Below are positions 11,470-23,709 of a stretch of DNA of 64,000 nucleotides, one piece after another (the stretch's first letter is position 1; each line of letters begins with the position of its first letter). A model generated the notes under the pieces. The model did no database searches, was not told the origin of the DNA, and saw only the letters and a program-made list of their open reading frames with translations. Source of the stretch: Lateolabrax maculatus (lineage: Eukaryota > Chordata > Actinopteri > Acropomatiformes > Lateolabracidae); NCBI GenBank assembly GCA_031216445.1, contig CM062196.1, positions 6,396,501-6,460,500 of the forward strand. The letters run 5' to 3'. The position numbers were made by a program, and so were the translations under genes.

Positions 11470-13310
11470 TGAGATTGTTTTGTGTGGTTCGTTGCTCTGG
11501 CAGCACATCCCCTCCCTGCCCTGCACCTTTTGATGATCCGCTCATCCAGTTAATACATTCTGACCTCTATTATAACGTCTGACACACCACTCAGCAACTT
11601 TTTTATCCTTCATTCCCAGGGTGGGTGCCATCTTCATCTCAGTTTCCCTTTCTCTCCCATTTTACTGCTGTGCACCCGTCGCTCTTTATCCGCTCGATTG
11701 TAGCACAATAGTTGTCGATTTATGACGCGTCATATCGTAGATACCCTGCAGGCCTCAGCAGAAAGGTTACACATGCATGCATGGACCTTTCTATCTGCAA
11801 TCCCAGGACAGTGGGGTGTAATGATGATGGATTTTGAGTCTGAAGTGTGCATTTATGTGTAAATGTGTATGTTAACAGCTAAGAGAAAAACCCCACCGAT
11901 GACTCTGTCTATTGGTATGCTTCATGTACAAAATATTGCACTTTCCCTGACACAGATTGATGAGGTGAATAGATAAAAGTGATTATCTTTTATTGGTTCC
12001 CCTTATTAAATCTATTCTGGGTTATGAGGCAATCAAAATGTGAATAGGACTAAACAGAGACTACAGCTCAATATCACAGCTCAAGATTTCCCTAATGTTT
12101 TGACTTCCATTAGACATTTGCTGGCTTTTTGTGTTCCTTATAATGTATTCAATTGCCATTATTGACACTAGTGAATCATATGTCATGGTTGAATATTGTT
12201 TATCTGTTTAAAAAAACAAACAAAAACACACCCAATTACAGTTTGTACTGGACAGAATCAACTTCAGATTCTCGCAGTTGCTCCTCTTTCCTTGTTATTT
12301 AGTTTGCCACTGGTTTGTAGTGCTGACTCTGGATCAGGCCTCCTCCACCAGAAGATGTGATTAGTCAAGAACAGTCTGTGCTGAGCACTGCTGGAATTAA
12401 AAACGTTTTTAAAAGATAAATTAAGTTTCACCAATAAGCAGCTAATAAAAATCTTAGTCCTAAGAATGGTCTTTTAAGTCTCGCACCTGCTTGGTCTGCA
12501 CTGCTGACGCCTGCAGAAGCAGCCTGCACTGTGATCAGTCAAGCTCAGAGTGTGAGCACCTCTACCTCCTCTGCATGGCTAAACTCCCAGGCCCTCTCTA
12601 GTTGGCTCATATTTGTCCTCTGCCTGACCAAAATCCAATTATTATTATCCTTGATGAATGGAGGGAGGACTTAGGGCCTGGGTATCCACCCCAAACTCAT
12701 ATTCAATAATGTAATAACTTTATATACATGCATAGCAATGAAGAAAAACATACGTTAAACATGGATGTTGTAAACTATTTGAGTAGTTTATCACAATATA
12801 TGAATGATTGTCATTATTTGGAGAAAAAAACGTGGAAAATTGCTTTGAAACACTTTGGTCTGTAAACAGCTTAATCAAAAAGCAAGTAAGCAAAAATCCT
12901 CTCTCTCTATATATACCTACTTGCCTTTGAAGTTGACTTTTATATGACAAAGCTATTACTTCCTACCAACTTACTTTTTATAAACTTCCTCTTTTTGTTT
13001 TAGCTGAAGTCCAGAGAAAAATTTGAATCGTGATTAAGTGAGTATTCTCCTTTTTTGTCTGTCTGACAGACAGACTGGTGGTGATACTCGGAGAGGCATT
13101 CATGGCCAAGCCACGTTTCCTTAGAGGCTGCTAATAACACTACAAGGACATGCTGATTGAGTTCTCCATAAGGAGAAGGAATGAAAGAGTCAGAATCTTA
13201 AAATTTTATGTGTTTGACAGAGACAGAGGACGAGAGGAAGCCTTTGTGTGTCAAGTGAAAATGTCAGCATCCCTGTGTGTAGCTCGCTACTGAACCACCG
13301 AGAGAGAGAA
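11470..13310. other. Intronic sequence without recognisable features
   Basis: Unique AT-rich sequence. No domain-like ORF, no tandem repeat of note and no transposon ends were seen. Confidence 0.6.

Positions 13311-13315
<5 letters not shown>

Positions 13316-13353
<38 letters not shown>
13316..13353 (+). repeat. (GA)19 microsatellite
   Basis: A pure GA run of 38 nt, preceded by short GA-rich segments from 13301. It is a polypurine tract able in principle to form triplex DNA. Confidence 0.95.
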
Positions 13354-13355
<2 letters not shown>

Positions 13356-13359
13356 CTCT

Positions 13360-16300
13360 AAAGCTCTTTATTTCTCTACTTCCTTCCTCTCCTTCTGGGG
13401 TCAAGGCTGTTATGACTTGGCCTTGAAGCCTCAGAGTACTTCAAACGTCTGCAGTGAAGAGAATGAAAAAGCAAAATGAAAAAAAAATAATAATAATCTT
13501 GATTTCATAACATGGGCGTCTCTACAAAAAAGTCAACAAATGTCATGAAGTTACTTCTTCAAACTTTGTTCTCCAAAGTTTGTTGAGATTAGGAAGTTAT
13601 TTTTAAAGCAGTTTTGGCCTAGAAAGCAGCATCTTGGAAAAATGTGCAGCTGCATTTCTGAGTATTAAAATCAGTATATAAATCCTGCAATACCTTTTTT
13701 GAATGTGAACTTACTTAAATTCTTAATTTGTTTGGTATCTTCAGCTCATACAACCTGAATGATTTGTTAGGGCGAGCAAACTGTCTAAGCCCTGATGGTC
13801 AGTGGATGTGTGAGACTTGTTTCATCATTGTGGAGCTGATAAGAAACCATTCAAGTCAGTGCTCCGCTGTGTTAGTTGCATAGCATCTGTACCCTTTTTC
13901 TTGGACCTGCTTGTGTCAGTGACGTGTTAAATATACTTTCTTTACTTGCTGACAAGAAGATCAAGATTTTGTAATATGTTCAAATTTGACCAAGCACAGT
14001 TGAAGATACTCATTTAGCTTAAATTTTTATTTTTCCATTGCAAGTTTAATCAGTAATGTATTTGAACGTCTTTTCCAGTGAACACTGTTACTGCTGCAGA
14101 GTTGTGATAAGCAGCAATTCGCCCTGCTGAGCCAATTGCAGTGAATGCAGATATATTTGTGGTAATTTGGTCGCCACATGTTATGTGGCTGCTACAGAGG
14201 ATTTGATCGATCTTATTATCACAGAAATTACTGATGATATGACCTGTCCCTCCTATCAATCTATTTGCACCTAATGCATGTGATGACCACAAATTTATTG
14301 AATGCAAAGGTCACACGCTGGTCTCAAATTTAAAGTATTGTATATCCATCATAGGTGCTGTTGATATAATACATTGTTATGAATTAAGCTTGATCGTCCC
14401 AGCCTGGCATCCAATCAATCTATACAGAAAGAAAGAGAGCAGCTACCTTTTTTAGCATATTGTACCTATTGGCCAGTCATGTCCTCTTCTTCTCTGGCAA
14501 TAGTTTTTATATTATATTAAAAATGTGAATACGTAACCTGTGCTTACATCAGACTGGACTGATTTTAATGGCCGTGTCAGTCTGAAATGTGACCCAGGTG
14601 CAGCCAAACACACGTGAGCCGGCTGAGGTGGAGAGAGACAGTGGGATACTAAATCTCAGGGTGCTCATCCATGGCAACAACCCCATAGGAGCTGCATGTG
14701 CCACCATCATGCAGCTAAAATCTGTAGTAACGGCCTGGTGGGGTTTGCATCTGCTGTATGGAACATTTGAAACCAGTGTTGTAGAACATTATCTCCAAAA
14801 TATTACTGGAAATGTGATTGTTTATGCACAGCACGAGCAAACTGTAGGAGAAAGCTGATATGTTTTAACCTAGATGCCCCTGGCAGTGTCAGCAAAATGA
14901 AATGAAACTTTTCCTCTGTATCACATTAAATACAAGTCTCAAACACTGATTTATAACACTGATCCTCTTTCCCTCTATCTCATTTCGAGTGTACCGGCCA
15001 AATGACCTCTGTTGAGAATATTGATTTGAATGGGAATGCCTGTTCGAGCCTTTCTAAATCTGTGGGCTCACCATCCGTGGAAGAAAATAACGCGCTGTTC
15101 TGTCGCTTGCTGTGAAAATGTCATTACACCAGCTGTCTCAGGCCCAATGCCCACCACAGCCACTCAGCTGGCTGCTGAAACCCGCTGAAACTCACAGAAA
15201 CACACTCCAGCACTCACACACACACACACTGAATGACACAGAGCTGCGTTGTGAGGCGATGAGATGTTATGCTGATATTCCTACCATCTACAGTAAGTGG
15301 AGTCATAATGATAAATAATATGTAATCATGTAATGATATGTGTTTAGGTTTCAGTTTTGGTTGGGGAACTCAACATCTGCTGCTCATAGATAGAGAAGTC
15401 TGGTCCGTATAAAGTACCACATCTGCTTAATATGACTAATGGATTAGATTAAGCCGGGTTGATATGCATGTACTGCACGTATGTGTGTGTATGGTTGGGA
15501 TGGGATGGGGTGGAGTAGACAGAGAGATTGTATTTGTAAGCATTTTTATTTCCCCCAAGAGTGTGTATGTGTGTAAGAGCCTGAATGCAAGCATGTGCAA
15601 TAAATCTGCATTAATTAGACATGAGAAAAAAGTCAGCAGCCCAACATTTGGCAGAGAAAATGTGATGTATGCATCAAGAAAGTGGAAAATGGCTCAAGTG
15701 ATTCAGGGCATCTTTTTTTTGTTATACTTCCGACAACTTCCTAAGTAAATTTATAACATAATGCACTTTCTGTACTACAATGCCAGACAGAAAGGACAGG
15801 ATCACTGTTTAAGCTTTTCTTGAGAAGGGTTTTGCTTGAATAACAAAGTTGAAAGGATGTTTCACTGGGTTTAAAACACATTACGGGACAGTATTTTGGT
15901 CGTGGGGCCATTATGAAAATATGGTTAACCTTCTGAGAATGCTTAATGTCACTGCAAAGAGAAAATAATCAGCCATAGCACTGTCTGTTTTAATGAATCA
16001 CAGTTAAACCAAATGGTTCTTAAGAAATTGCAATTAGTCTGATCCAATTCTGCCTGAAGGGTCGAAAAGCACCTTTTTTTTTGTTTTGGAATATAGGATA
16101 ATCAAAAGAAACAGACACAACAATAAAAATAAATACAACTTCATAGATGTCTTAAGACAACAACAACATATTTTCCCAGAAATGTCTTCCTTGAACATAT
16201 GGCTTGGTGTTTAAAATAAAACCAAATATGAGTAGCACAGTTTCTATCTACTACCCCTCAGGGCCGTTTTTGGTCTCATGATGGCTGATACTTTAAAGTG

Positions 16301-17920
16301 CAGTCAAGATTTTAGATCAGTTTTCACTTAACTTCAGTCACATCATGGGCTGTTGTACAGCGGAGTGTAACAGAAAAATATAGAGAGAAATGGAGAAGAT
16401 GTGAGCCTAATGGACCGCGTACAAGACTTCAGCTCACAGCACCATGAGTAGATGCAGTGTATGCTTCCCTTTATGTCTTTATTTCTTGAGGCAAAGATTC
16501 CTCAGGTGATTCTGAAATGACAGCATCTACAATCCTCACAAGCCAGGGGCCCGAGCACCAAGCAAGGCTTTATGCATGATAGCCTTTTGTTAGCCACTGC
16601 TACAGTAAGTGTGTGCGTGTGTGTGTGTGTGTGTGTGAAGGGATGCCTTGGAGTTGTCACACGCTGTGAGTTTATCTGCTCTCAACTTCTTTCTCTTTCT
16701 TCGCTTGTACTGTTCTCTCTGTCACTTGAACAGCGTTGTGTGATCTGAGAAATATCAGAGAGCATAATTATGAATTATGAATATAATTATGGTTTGCCAC
16801 ATGTCTTATTTTCATAGTTTTTAGCCTCTAAAATGCCTAAAAAATAGGGACTTTTACACTGAAGATGCATCTGAAATATAATGCATTGCTGGCTCCCGAC
16901 AATGGCAGACATTTGTACACTGTCTGTTTTCATAGTGTGTACAAACTGAGCATCCAAGTCCCAGAGGACGCCTCGCTGGCAGGATAGCAGTGATTATGTT
17001 AAGAAATATCTGCATTTATTAAATCTAAATATAAGTGCAGCTGCTTACTGTGGCTAATTGGTTTCATGAAATGGAAAGAAATGCAGGTCACAGTGCCACC
17101 CCTCCCTTCGCGCAGATTCCTCTCCTTTCCTTGCCCCAATTACCCAAGTGTGGTCTGCCATAATGACTTATCACCAAGCCTGTAGAGAGGAAGGCTGTAT
17201 GTGAGAGGGGGAGTGACAGAGAGCGAGAGGATGAGAGGGGGATGAGGTGTAAACGATCTCTATCTCACTGCTGTGTTGCTTGTTCCCCATCCTACTTCTC
17301 ACCCACGTTCTTCATCCTATAGGGTTTTAGACTCAGCCGGGGGGGTCAACGTTCGCTGCTTAAGGGCTTGTGTTTGGTCTTTGAGATGCAACGCATCCAC
17401 AGACTCGGTATTAGTTGAATCGCGGGAGCTGCCATCGCTGCTTCCACGGATCCAATGTGAAAGCTCACCTCCTGCCCCATCTTTGCTTTTGTGCGATTGG
17501 ATGCACACCAGACCTGACTCCTTTCCCTCATCTTTATCCTGAACCTCGTTCTACTCCTCCTCGTCTTGACCCTATTGTCTCCCACATGTCTTTTTTCCAT
17601 TTCTTGTCTATATCTTCCTCTCCACCTATTTCATCTACTTTGTATTCATCTGACAAAAGCTGAAAACCATTTTTGAATACTCCACATTTTAAAACGGTAT
17701 CAATGACAATATTCAACATTTTTCTTTTTATTGGAAGCAACAGACATACATTTTTTGTGTTTAACTGGCTGAGGGAAAGCAGGTCATCAGTCTGTTGAAT
17801 GAAGTAATCAGTGTGTAAATAACATCTTAATACTACAGTAAAGACATATCCTTCAAGCCCACACACAGACACACAGTCCCATACCTTTAGGCCATACTTT
17901 TCTCCTTGACTCCTGTGGAT
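13360..17920. other. Intronic sequence with one GT run and no gene
   Basis: Contains a GT run with one GC interruption at 16609-16637. The ORFs at 14050-14307, 14589-14858, 15464-15748 and 17273-17962 lack recognisable domains, and those in the 17.3-17.9 kb cluster overlap on both strands. Confidence 0.6.
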
Positions 17921-17924
17921 TACT

Positions 17925-18060
17925 GCCATTTGTTGGCTAAGTGCTCCTTTGTTCAGCAGCAATTAATTATGAAAAGGGATCAATTGAATTGTCCGGCGCC
18001 CCGTTGCAGGCAAAGTGAAAGCATACCTCTAATTGTCACGACAGTCCAAAAGCTCTGCAG
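17925..18060. promoter_or_regulatory. Candidate conserved noncoding block
   Basis: A non-repetitive stretch containing 'gcaattaattatgaaaag' and 'gatcaattgaattg', followed by a CG-containing 'ccggcgccccgttgc'. The AATTAATTA and CAATTGAATTG words are homeodomain-type core sites. A regulatory role is only suggested by the dense motif texture. Confidence 0.3.
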
Positions 18061-18198
18061 GGAAATTCAACTTCTGTTGTTGTAGAGTTTCCTTCTACAG
18101 TGTCGTTACTGATTGTATGTCCCAGTGGGTTTTGTCCTGCATGTATTAAAATGGCCAAAAGTAGGATATTTTAAAATGTATTTTTAAATCAATCATTT

Positions 18199-18218
18199 TA
18201 TATATATATATATATATA
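18199..18218. repeat. (TA)10 run
   Basis: A short pure TA repeat in AT-rich intron. Confidence 0.9.
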
Positions 18219-18219
18219 A

Positions 18220-19710
18220 TTTTGTATGGTGTTAGTCAAGCATTTATATATAAAACACATATCAACAACTCTTGGAATTATGAGGTAGAGGTACAGACAT
18301 AGTAAACATTTTATAAGTCTGATGTCATAGCATTGCTAGGTAAATGTTATGTGGTGCTCTAGGCTGTTATTTAAGGACCACAGGCCCATTAAACTGGCCA
18401 TATAAAACATTTACTTTCACTTGTCAAATTCGCACATACAATGAATTGCTGCATTTTAGAATAAGGACACTGGAAGCTGTTCAATTAAAGATACACGTTA
18501 TGTACAGAGCCTATGTATTTTTTATGTTATGACGTACATAATGGTTTCAGCTATAGAGCAAAGTTTAAAGACTGTACAGTAGTGCATTTTTATTTCACTT
18601 CACTGTGAGGTTGTTCTATTAGGAGCATTATATTACAAATACATAATTTCAGTGGCTGTAAAGTGGCATAGATTGCCAAGCCAGCTTTTACCTTTCCACT
18701 GGCAGTCTGTGAACATTTGAGGAGTAATATCAATGTGTTTATAGATGTGACAAGAGTGCTCCTGGCCGCTTAATGGCAGCACTTATTGGGTGTCTGCACA
18801 TTACCACCTTGGAAGAATAAGTCTTTAGAAATGCGTTAAAGAGAGCTGTCACTCTGAGAGGTGGACAAGATGGCGTTGGACGAGATGTCGTGGTAATAAT
18901 GATGAACGATGCACCTAAACTGGCCTTTCAGTCTCTATTATTGCACACACCCAACAGCGTCTGAATATTTCAGCATGAGAAAGTCACTTAGCCACCTTGC
19001 TATCTGATGTGATGATATTCAGGGTGTCAGTCTGAACCCATCCATGCATGGATTCAATTATTTGCTGAACGGCTGTGTTAAAATATGAGTATATTTTTCT
19101 CCTGCTGTGTGTGGCCATGAAGAAGAGGCTTTGTCATAGTCCTGACACAGTGATGGTCTGTGCCTGAAAGTGTTTGTTTGGTGGGAAGGACTGAGCAACG
19201 AATCCTTTGCCTCTCATTCAGCTTCTGTTGCATAAAAGCCTTGAAACTCTTTTCTTTTTTTTTATGATGAATCGAAGGTTTGCTCTATTTCACAGTACCG
19301 AGTAAGTTTGAAAAACATACAGTCCGATGCAGTGGGTTTACTTAATCTTTTATGTATAGATGTATTATGTATGTATTCTTTTAATATGAAGATTCTCACA
19401 GGAATATTTCATATTAATTATCTGTGCATTTATTTGTAATATCTGGAATATATCAGTCTGAATTAATGCCCGTACCATATGTGAGAATTCATTTTTAGTT
19501 TTATACCCTTTTAGGCTATCTTTATTATTAGTGTAAAAGCACATGGTTAGGTTATAGTGGTTAGGATATTTTTTCCTCTTCCTTTGACATCCAGTTAATA
19601 AGGGAGGACAAATTACTTATTCAGATCTGATTCAGAGGTAGAACATCCCCTAACATCCTGTCTCTAATCCTACCCCTGATTACCATATCCACCATTATGA
19701 TGGTTTGTTT
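18220..19710. other. Intronic sequence without recognisable features
   Basis: AT-rich unique sequence. Nothing beyond short chance ORFs was seen. Confidence 0.55.
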
Positions 19711-19777
19711 AGTCTCGCCTCACTGCCAGATGGTCCTGGGTTCAAACCTTTCTGTTTGAATTTGGCATGTTCTCCCA
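19711..19777 (+). mobile_element. tRNA-derived SINE-like fragment
   Basis: The sequence 'tggtcctgggttcaaacc' resembles a Pol III B box (GGTTCAAACC-like). It is followed by 'ttggcatgttctccc', a phrase I recognise from a common fish tRNA-SINE tail region (usually 'tttgcatgttctccc'). Only this fragment is present, and no A box was identified. Confidence 0.45.
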
Positions 19778-19804
19778 TAATATCACAATTTACTAAATAC
19801 GCGT

Positions 19805-20110
19805 ATTTTCACACAGTGAGTTGGATGAGCAGGTCTGTACCACTCTCATACCTCCTAAGGTAAATACAGTAAGACGCTATCACTGGAAGCAGGATAGCTT
19901 AGTTTAGCTCAAAGAGTGGAAGCAAGGGGAAACAGCCAGCTTGGTTCCATCCAAAGGTAACAAAATCCACCAACTGGCTCTTCTAGTGCTCATTAATTAA
20001 CATTTTATATCTTGTTTTTCTTAATCCGCACAAAAACTGAAGTGTAAAGATATCACTTTTTGGTTTCACAGTTGTTATGTCAGACTATTTCTTAAGTGGG
20101 CGCAGTCGCT
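19805..20110 (+). mobile_element. Dispersed teleost repeat, longer relative of the 7873 element
   Basis: Characteristic phrases in order are: 'gtaccactctcatacctc', 'gatagcttagtttagctc', 'ggaaacagccagcttggttcc', 'ccaaaggtaacaaaatcc', 'gctcattaattaacatttta', 'gcacaaaaactgaagtgtaa' and 'gttatgtcagactatttctt'. I know these as one widespread percomorph-type repeat. No coding capacity is present. Confidence 0.65.
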
Positions 20111-20169
20111 CAGTGTAATTACTCTTCAAAATGCTTCATCACTTTAGAAAAAATCGCTCCTCTTAGTAA

Positions 20170-22092
20170 CTGTGCAGGTTGTGCATTACAGTACTACTGT
20201 ACAATCCCTGAGGGGTTTCTGCTTTACATACCTGTTTGAGTTTTCCCATTCCATTAGGGCCCTGCTGTACTGTATGTGCATGTTACTTTTGACAGCAAAA
20301 CCTCTAAACTGTCTTCTGTCATGTGCAGATGTGATGCATCATGCTTCACACCACACCAAGGCAGCAGAAGTCATTGAAAATTAGCCCTGCTAAGCATCAG
20401 TCGTGGCTCCTATAATTTACCCCTGACATCTCAACCTTGCAGAGTTCTGATTGTCAGGGTCTTTTCTGCTTGAGTGGGTGTTGATGAAATCATCATTCCT
20501 TTTTCCACCCACATAGACCTCAACCTGATCCGCTTTTCTCGTGACAGTGTTGACTCATGGCTTTCTTGCTTGACAGTGTTTTTAGATGCACTATTCCAAG
20601 CTGTATTTTGAATCCTCCAGGCTTTCGAGCTGAATTTCCGAATCCACATCCTACCTTGTTCTATATGCTACATTTTCATTACTATGTATGCACTCATGTC
20701 TTCCACATCCACTCACAATACTATATACCCCTGTCCCCTGTGGAACCCCCTGCTGGATGGGTAAAAATTAGCCGGATTTTTGAATGTGTTATTTTGAAGT
20801 CGACTTTTTGGGGAGCAGGCTTTCATCTAGAAATTCTTCTTAGCTGGTGGCTTTTCCCAGGCCTTACAAGACAAGGATCTGTAAACAGCGCAAGAGCAGC
20901 TGAAGTGGTGGGCAGTCCTGCTGGTCAATGGGCAGCCCACAATGACTCTGGCACACAGGACGGTGGAGGGTTTCTTTCTTTCTTTCTTGCCTGAATATCT
21001 TTCTTGCTTTCTCATTATATTCTGTCTCTCTCTACTTCTTGCTCCTCTCTCCTCTGCCTCCTCCTCCTTCTCCCTCCTTTTTAACTGAGAATGAAGGCTT
21101 ATGAAGGCAATGACCCCAATACCAGTTCGCCTGGGATTGAAAAGATGAATGGCAGCAAATGAAACACAAAGACCTCCCTGCCCTGCTGAAACCACACACT
21201 GTAGCTCACAGGATGAACTTCCAAGCAATTTGCGCGCTTACATCTCCAAGCACACCTGTGGTCCTCTTTTAAAAGCATGTATGTTTGTGTGTGCCTTTGC
21301 ACACGTTTTTTTTGTTTCTGAGTTTTTGTATGTGAGAGTATGTGTTACTGAAATTCTGTGTGTGTAAAAGGACATGACCATGCTCAGCCACAGCATGCAC
21401 GACACTCTCTGCTTTCAAAGCCCAGTAGGAGTTTTTAAAAGGAGCCAAGATCACGACATACATAACTCAGTGAGTTGCAGATAACACAAAAACATTTTCT
21501 CCATCATATAGAGAAGATACAGAAACCCAGCCTTACCGTTTTTCTCCTCTCCTTAAAAAAGAAGATTTTTGTGTTGAAGATCAGGGCTCAGTGGTCATTA
21601 CCATGCTACATAACGATGTTAATTACACTAATGATCTGAAACTTTTTCATGTTCTTACTTGTACTTAAACACCAGAACCCCACAGTCCCATACTGTGGCT
21701 TTAATCTCACTCCCACTTGCACACTTTGAGAATGAGTGTGGGTGGTGGTGTGATTCCTGAAAAGATCAAAGTACATTATTGCAAGTTCTGAGAAATGCAG
21801 AAAAACGTGTAATACTCAATTTAGCTACAAAAGACCAGGGAATAGCTGCAAAGACCTCTTGTTGTGGCCCTCAACTTGGTACTTGGCAGAGTGCATTAAA
21901 AACAGTTTCTTATTTTTAGTGATGGAGAAAATGTACAAGTTAAAATAGCTGACAGATCTGGAAGGAAAACGCCAGTTTAAAGAAAATGGAATTTGGAGTT
22001 TAGCAGGTTAAAAATGACCTTTTCACATTAGCAATTTAAAGTAATATTTGTAATCCACAGTATGTGTGTATGCTGTCTCTTTTGCTCAAACA

Positions 22093-22125
<33 letters not shown>

Positions 22126-23040
22126 CATGAGCTGCAGTAATGAAATCCTTTGCTGTCACAAGGGCTTAGACCTGTTTCAGACGGTTTCCTTTTATATTCC
22201 CCTTTAATAAAAACAGGATTACAGCATCCCAGCCACAGCATAAAGCTATGATATAGAGGCATGGCACTGACAGACAGTTACATATGGGGCTGATCCCCCT
22301 CTGTGGGACAAGCTTCCAGGACAAAAGAAAAAGCTCCCAAGTATTGATTTGACCATTTGGAATCAGTCTTCAAAGGGGCTGCCCTCTATCCTAAACTTCT
22401 ATTATCTGTAAATAAAATACTATTCAGCTTTAGGATGAGCATTTAATGGTCACCTACAGCCAAAACATGACCTAATACAGTGCATGTTGATACTGAGTCC
22501 TAAATGCATGAAAAGCTGTGCATAATGCATTTTTTGGCTGGAATGGTCTAGCAAAAGCTAAAGCTGTATTGAGTTGCATAATGAGAAGTTTTTTTTTTTG
22601 CCTGACCTAGGATCTAGGAAATAATGTCAAGATATTTAAGCCTCTGCTGCATTCATTAAATATATTTTCGTGCGAGTATTCCAGCATCATTGCAATGCAT
22701 TACTAAATCTCTAGAGTACCTTGTTCATTTTGTATTAATTTTTCTAAATTAAAGCTACCATGAAGTCATGGTTCCTATTGATGCAGAATATCTTTCAGCA
22801 ACAGCAACTACATTTAGTAAATGTTAGATATCTTTATGTTTGTTACTTAAAGCATAATATACAGCCAGCCAGTCATAGCGACTTCAATTCTGACAGAATG
22901 ATTGAAGACCTCAACACACATTGCAAACCTGCTATTATTGGTCCAAGGAGTATGTCAAAAACAGTATCTCAAGCATATTCAGAGTGAATCATTAATATAG
23001 ACATCCTCATTAATAACTGCATATATGTAAATCTAAAGGA
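20170..23040. other. Intronic sequence with one CA run; ORF at 20557-20994 not called
   Basis: Contains (CA)14 at 22097-22125. The 145-residue frame at 20557-20994 shows no recognisable domain, crosses a TTTC-rich tail and overlaps an opposite-strand ORF of similar length, so I treat it as chance. Confidence 0.55.
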
Positions 23041-23059
23041 TTTGTTTTGCACATAAATT

Positions 23060-23460
23060 CACGATCCCTGATGCCAAATTTGCATATGCAGTTTCCCTTG
23101 TATCATTACAATGGTGAATTAAGGTTGTTTCCGTGGAGATTTTTGTAATTATACATACATGTGTATCACGCTGTGAAAACATTACCATTTTAGGAAACAC
23201 ATGCAGAACAAAACAACCAGTGAATGATTGGTTTTGTTTTATGAATATATATATATTTAAAAAAAAAACAAAAAACTTTTAGGTTACTCTCTTCCCAGTG
23301 TCCTTTTATGTACTTACCAATAAAAGGCCACGGCAGCCCATCATGCATATGCATTATTCATCCCCACTATACACAGAAGTTATGAAATTCATTGTAATAC
23401 CAACTCCAGGTAAATGCATTATTGATGATATTTAATGATGTTGAATTAGCATACGGGAAA
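23060..23460. promoter_or_regulatory. Candidate enhancer-like block with octamer motifs
   Basis: ATTTGCAT (23078-23085), a POU octamer, is followed by a TGCATATGCA palindrome. A second, perfect 12-bp palindrome ATGCATATGCAT lies at 23343-23354 and gives overlapping octamer-like sites on both strands. Several TAAT/ATTA cores follow up to 23450. A simple ATATATA/poly(A) stretch near 23245 interrupts the block. Confidence 0.3.
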
Positions 23461-23642
23461 GACTTGTGCCATGCCTTGAGCACTTTCCCTTGCATAACAT
23501 TGGAATATTTTTTGCCAGACACCCCCTGTGTTGTAATGAGGAATGTGTTTATGCACTTTCATTTCCACTAGAGTAAAGTAAAGTACCCTGAGGCAGAGGC
23601 AAAGCACTGAGAGAATGCTCATTTGGATTTGAAGGGACTGTC

Positions 23643-23644
<2 letters not shown>

Positions 23645-23705
<61 letters not shown>
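23645..23705 (+). repeat. (TG)30 microsatellite
   Basis: A pure TG run of about 61 nt without interruption. Confidence 0.97.
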
Positions 23706-23707
<2 letters not shown>

Positions 23708-23709
23708 TG

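Noticed and set aside
19740..19750. Possible tRNA gene from the B-box-like GGTTCAAACC
   Set aside because: No A box, anticodon stem or acceptor stem was found; only a SINE-like fragment is supported.
20557..20994. 145-residue forward ORF
   Set aside because: No recognisable domain, an opposite-strand ORF of similar length overlaps it, and the sequence texture is that of intron.
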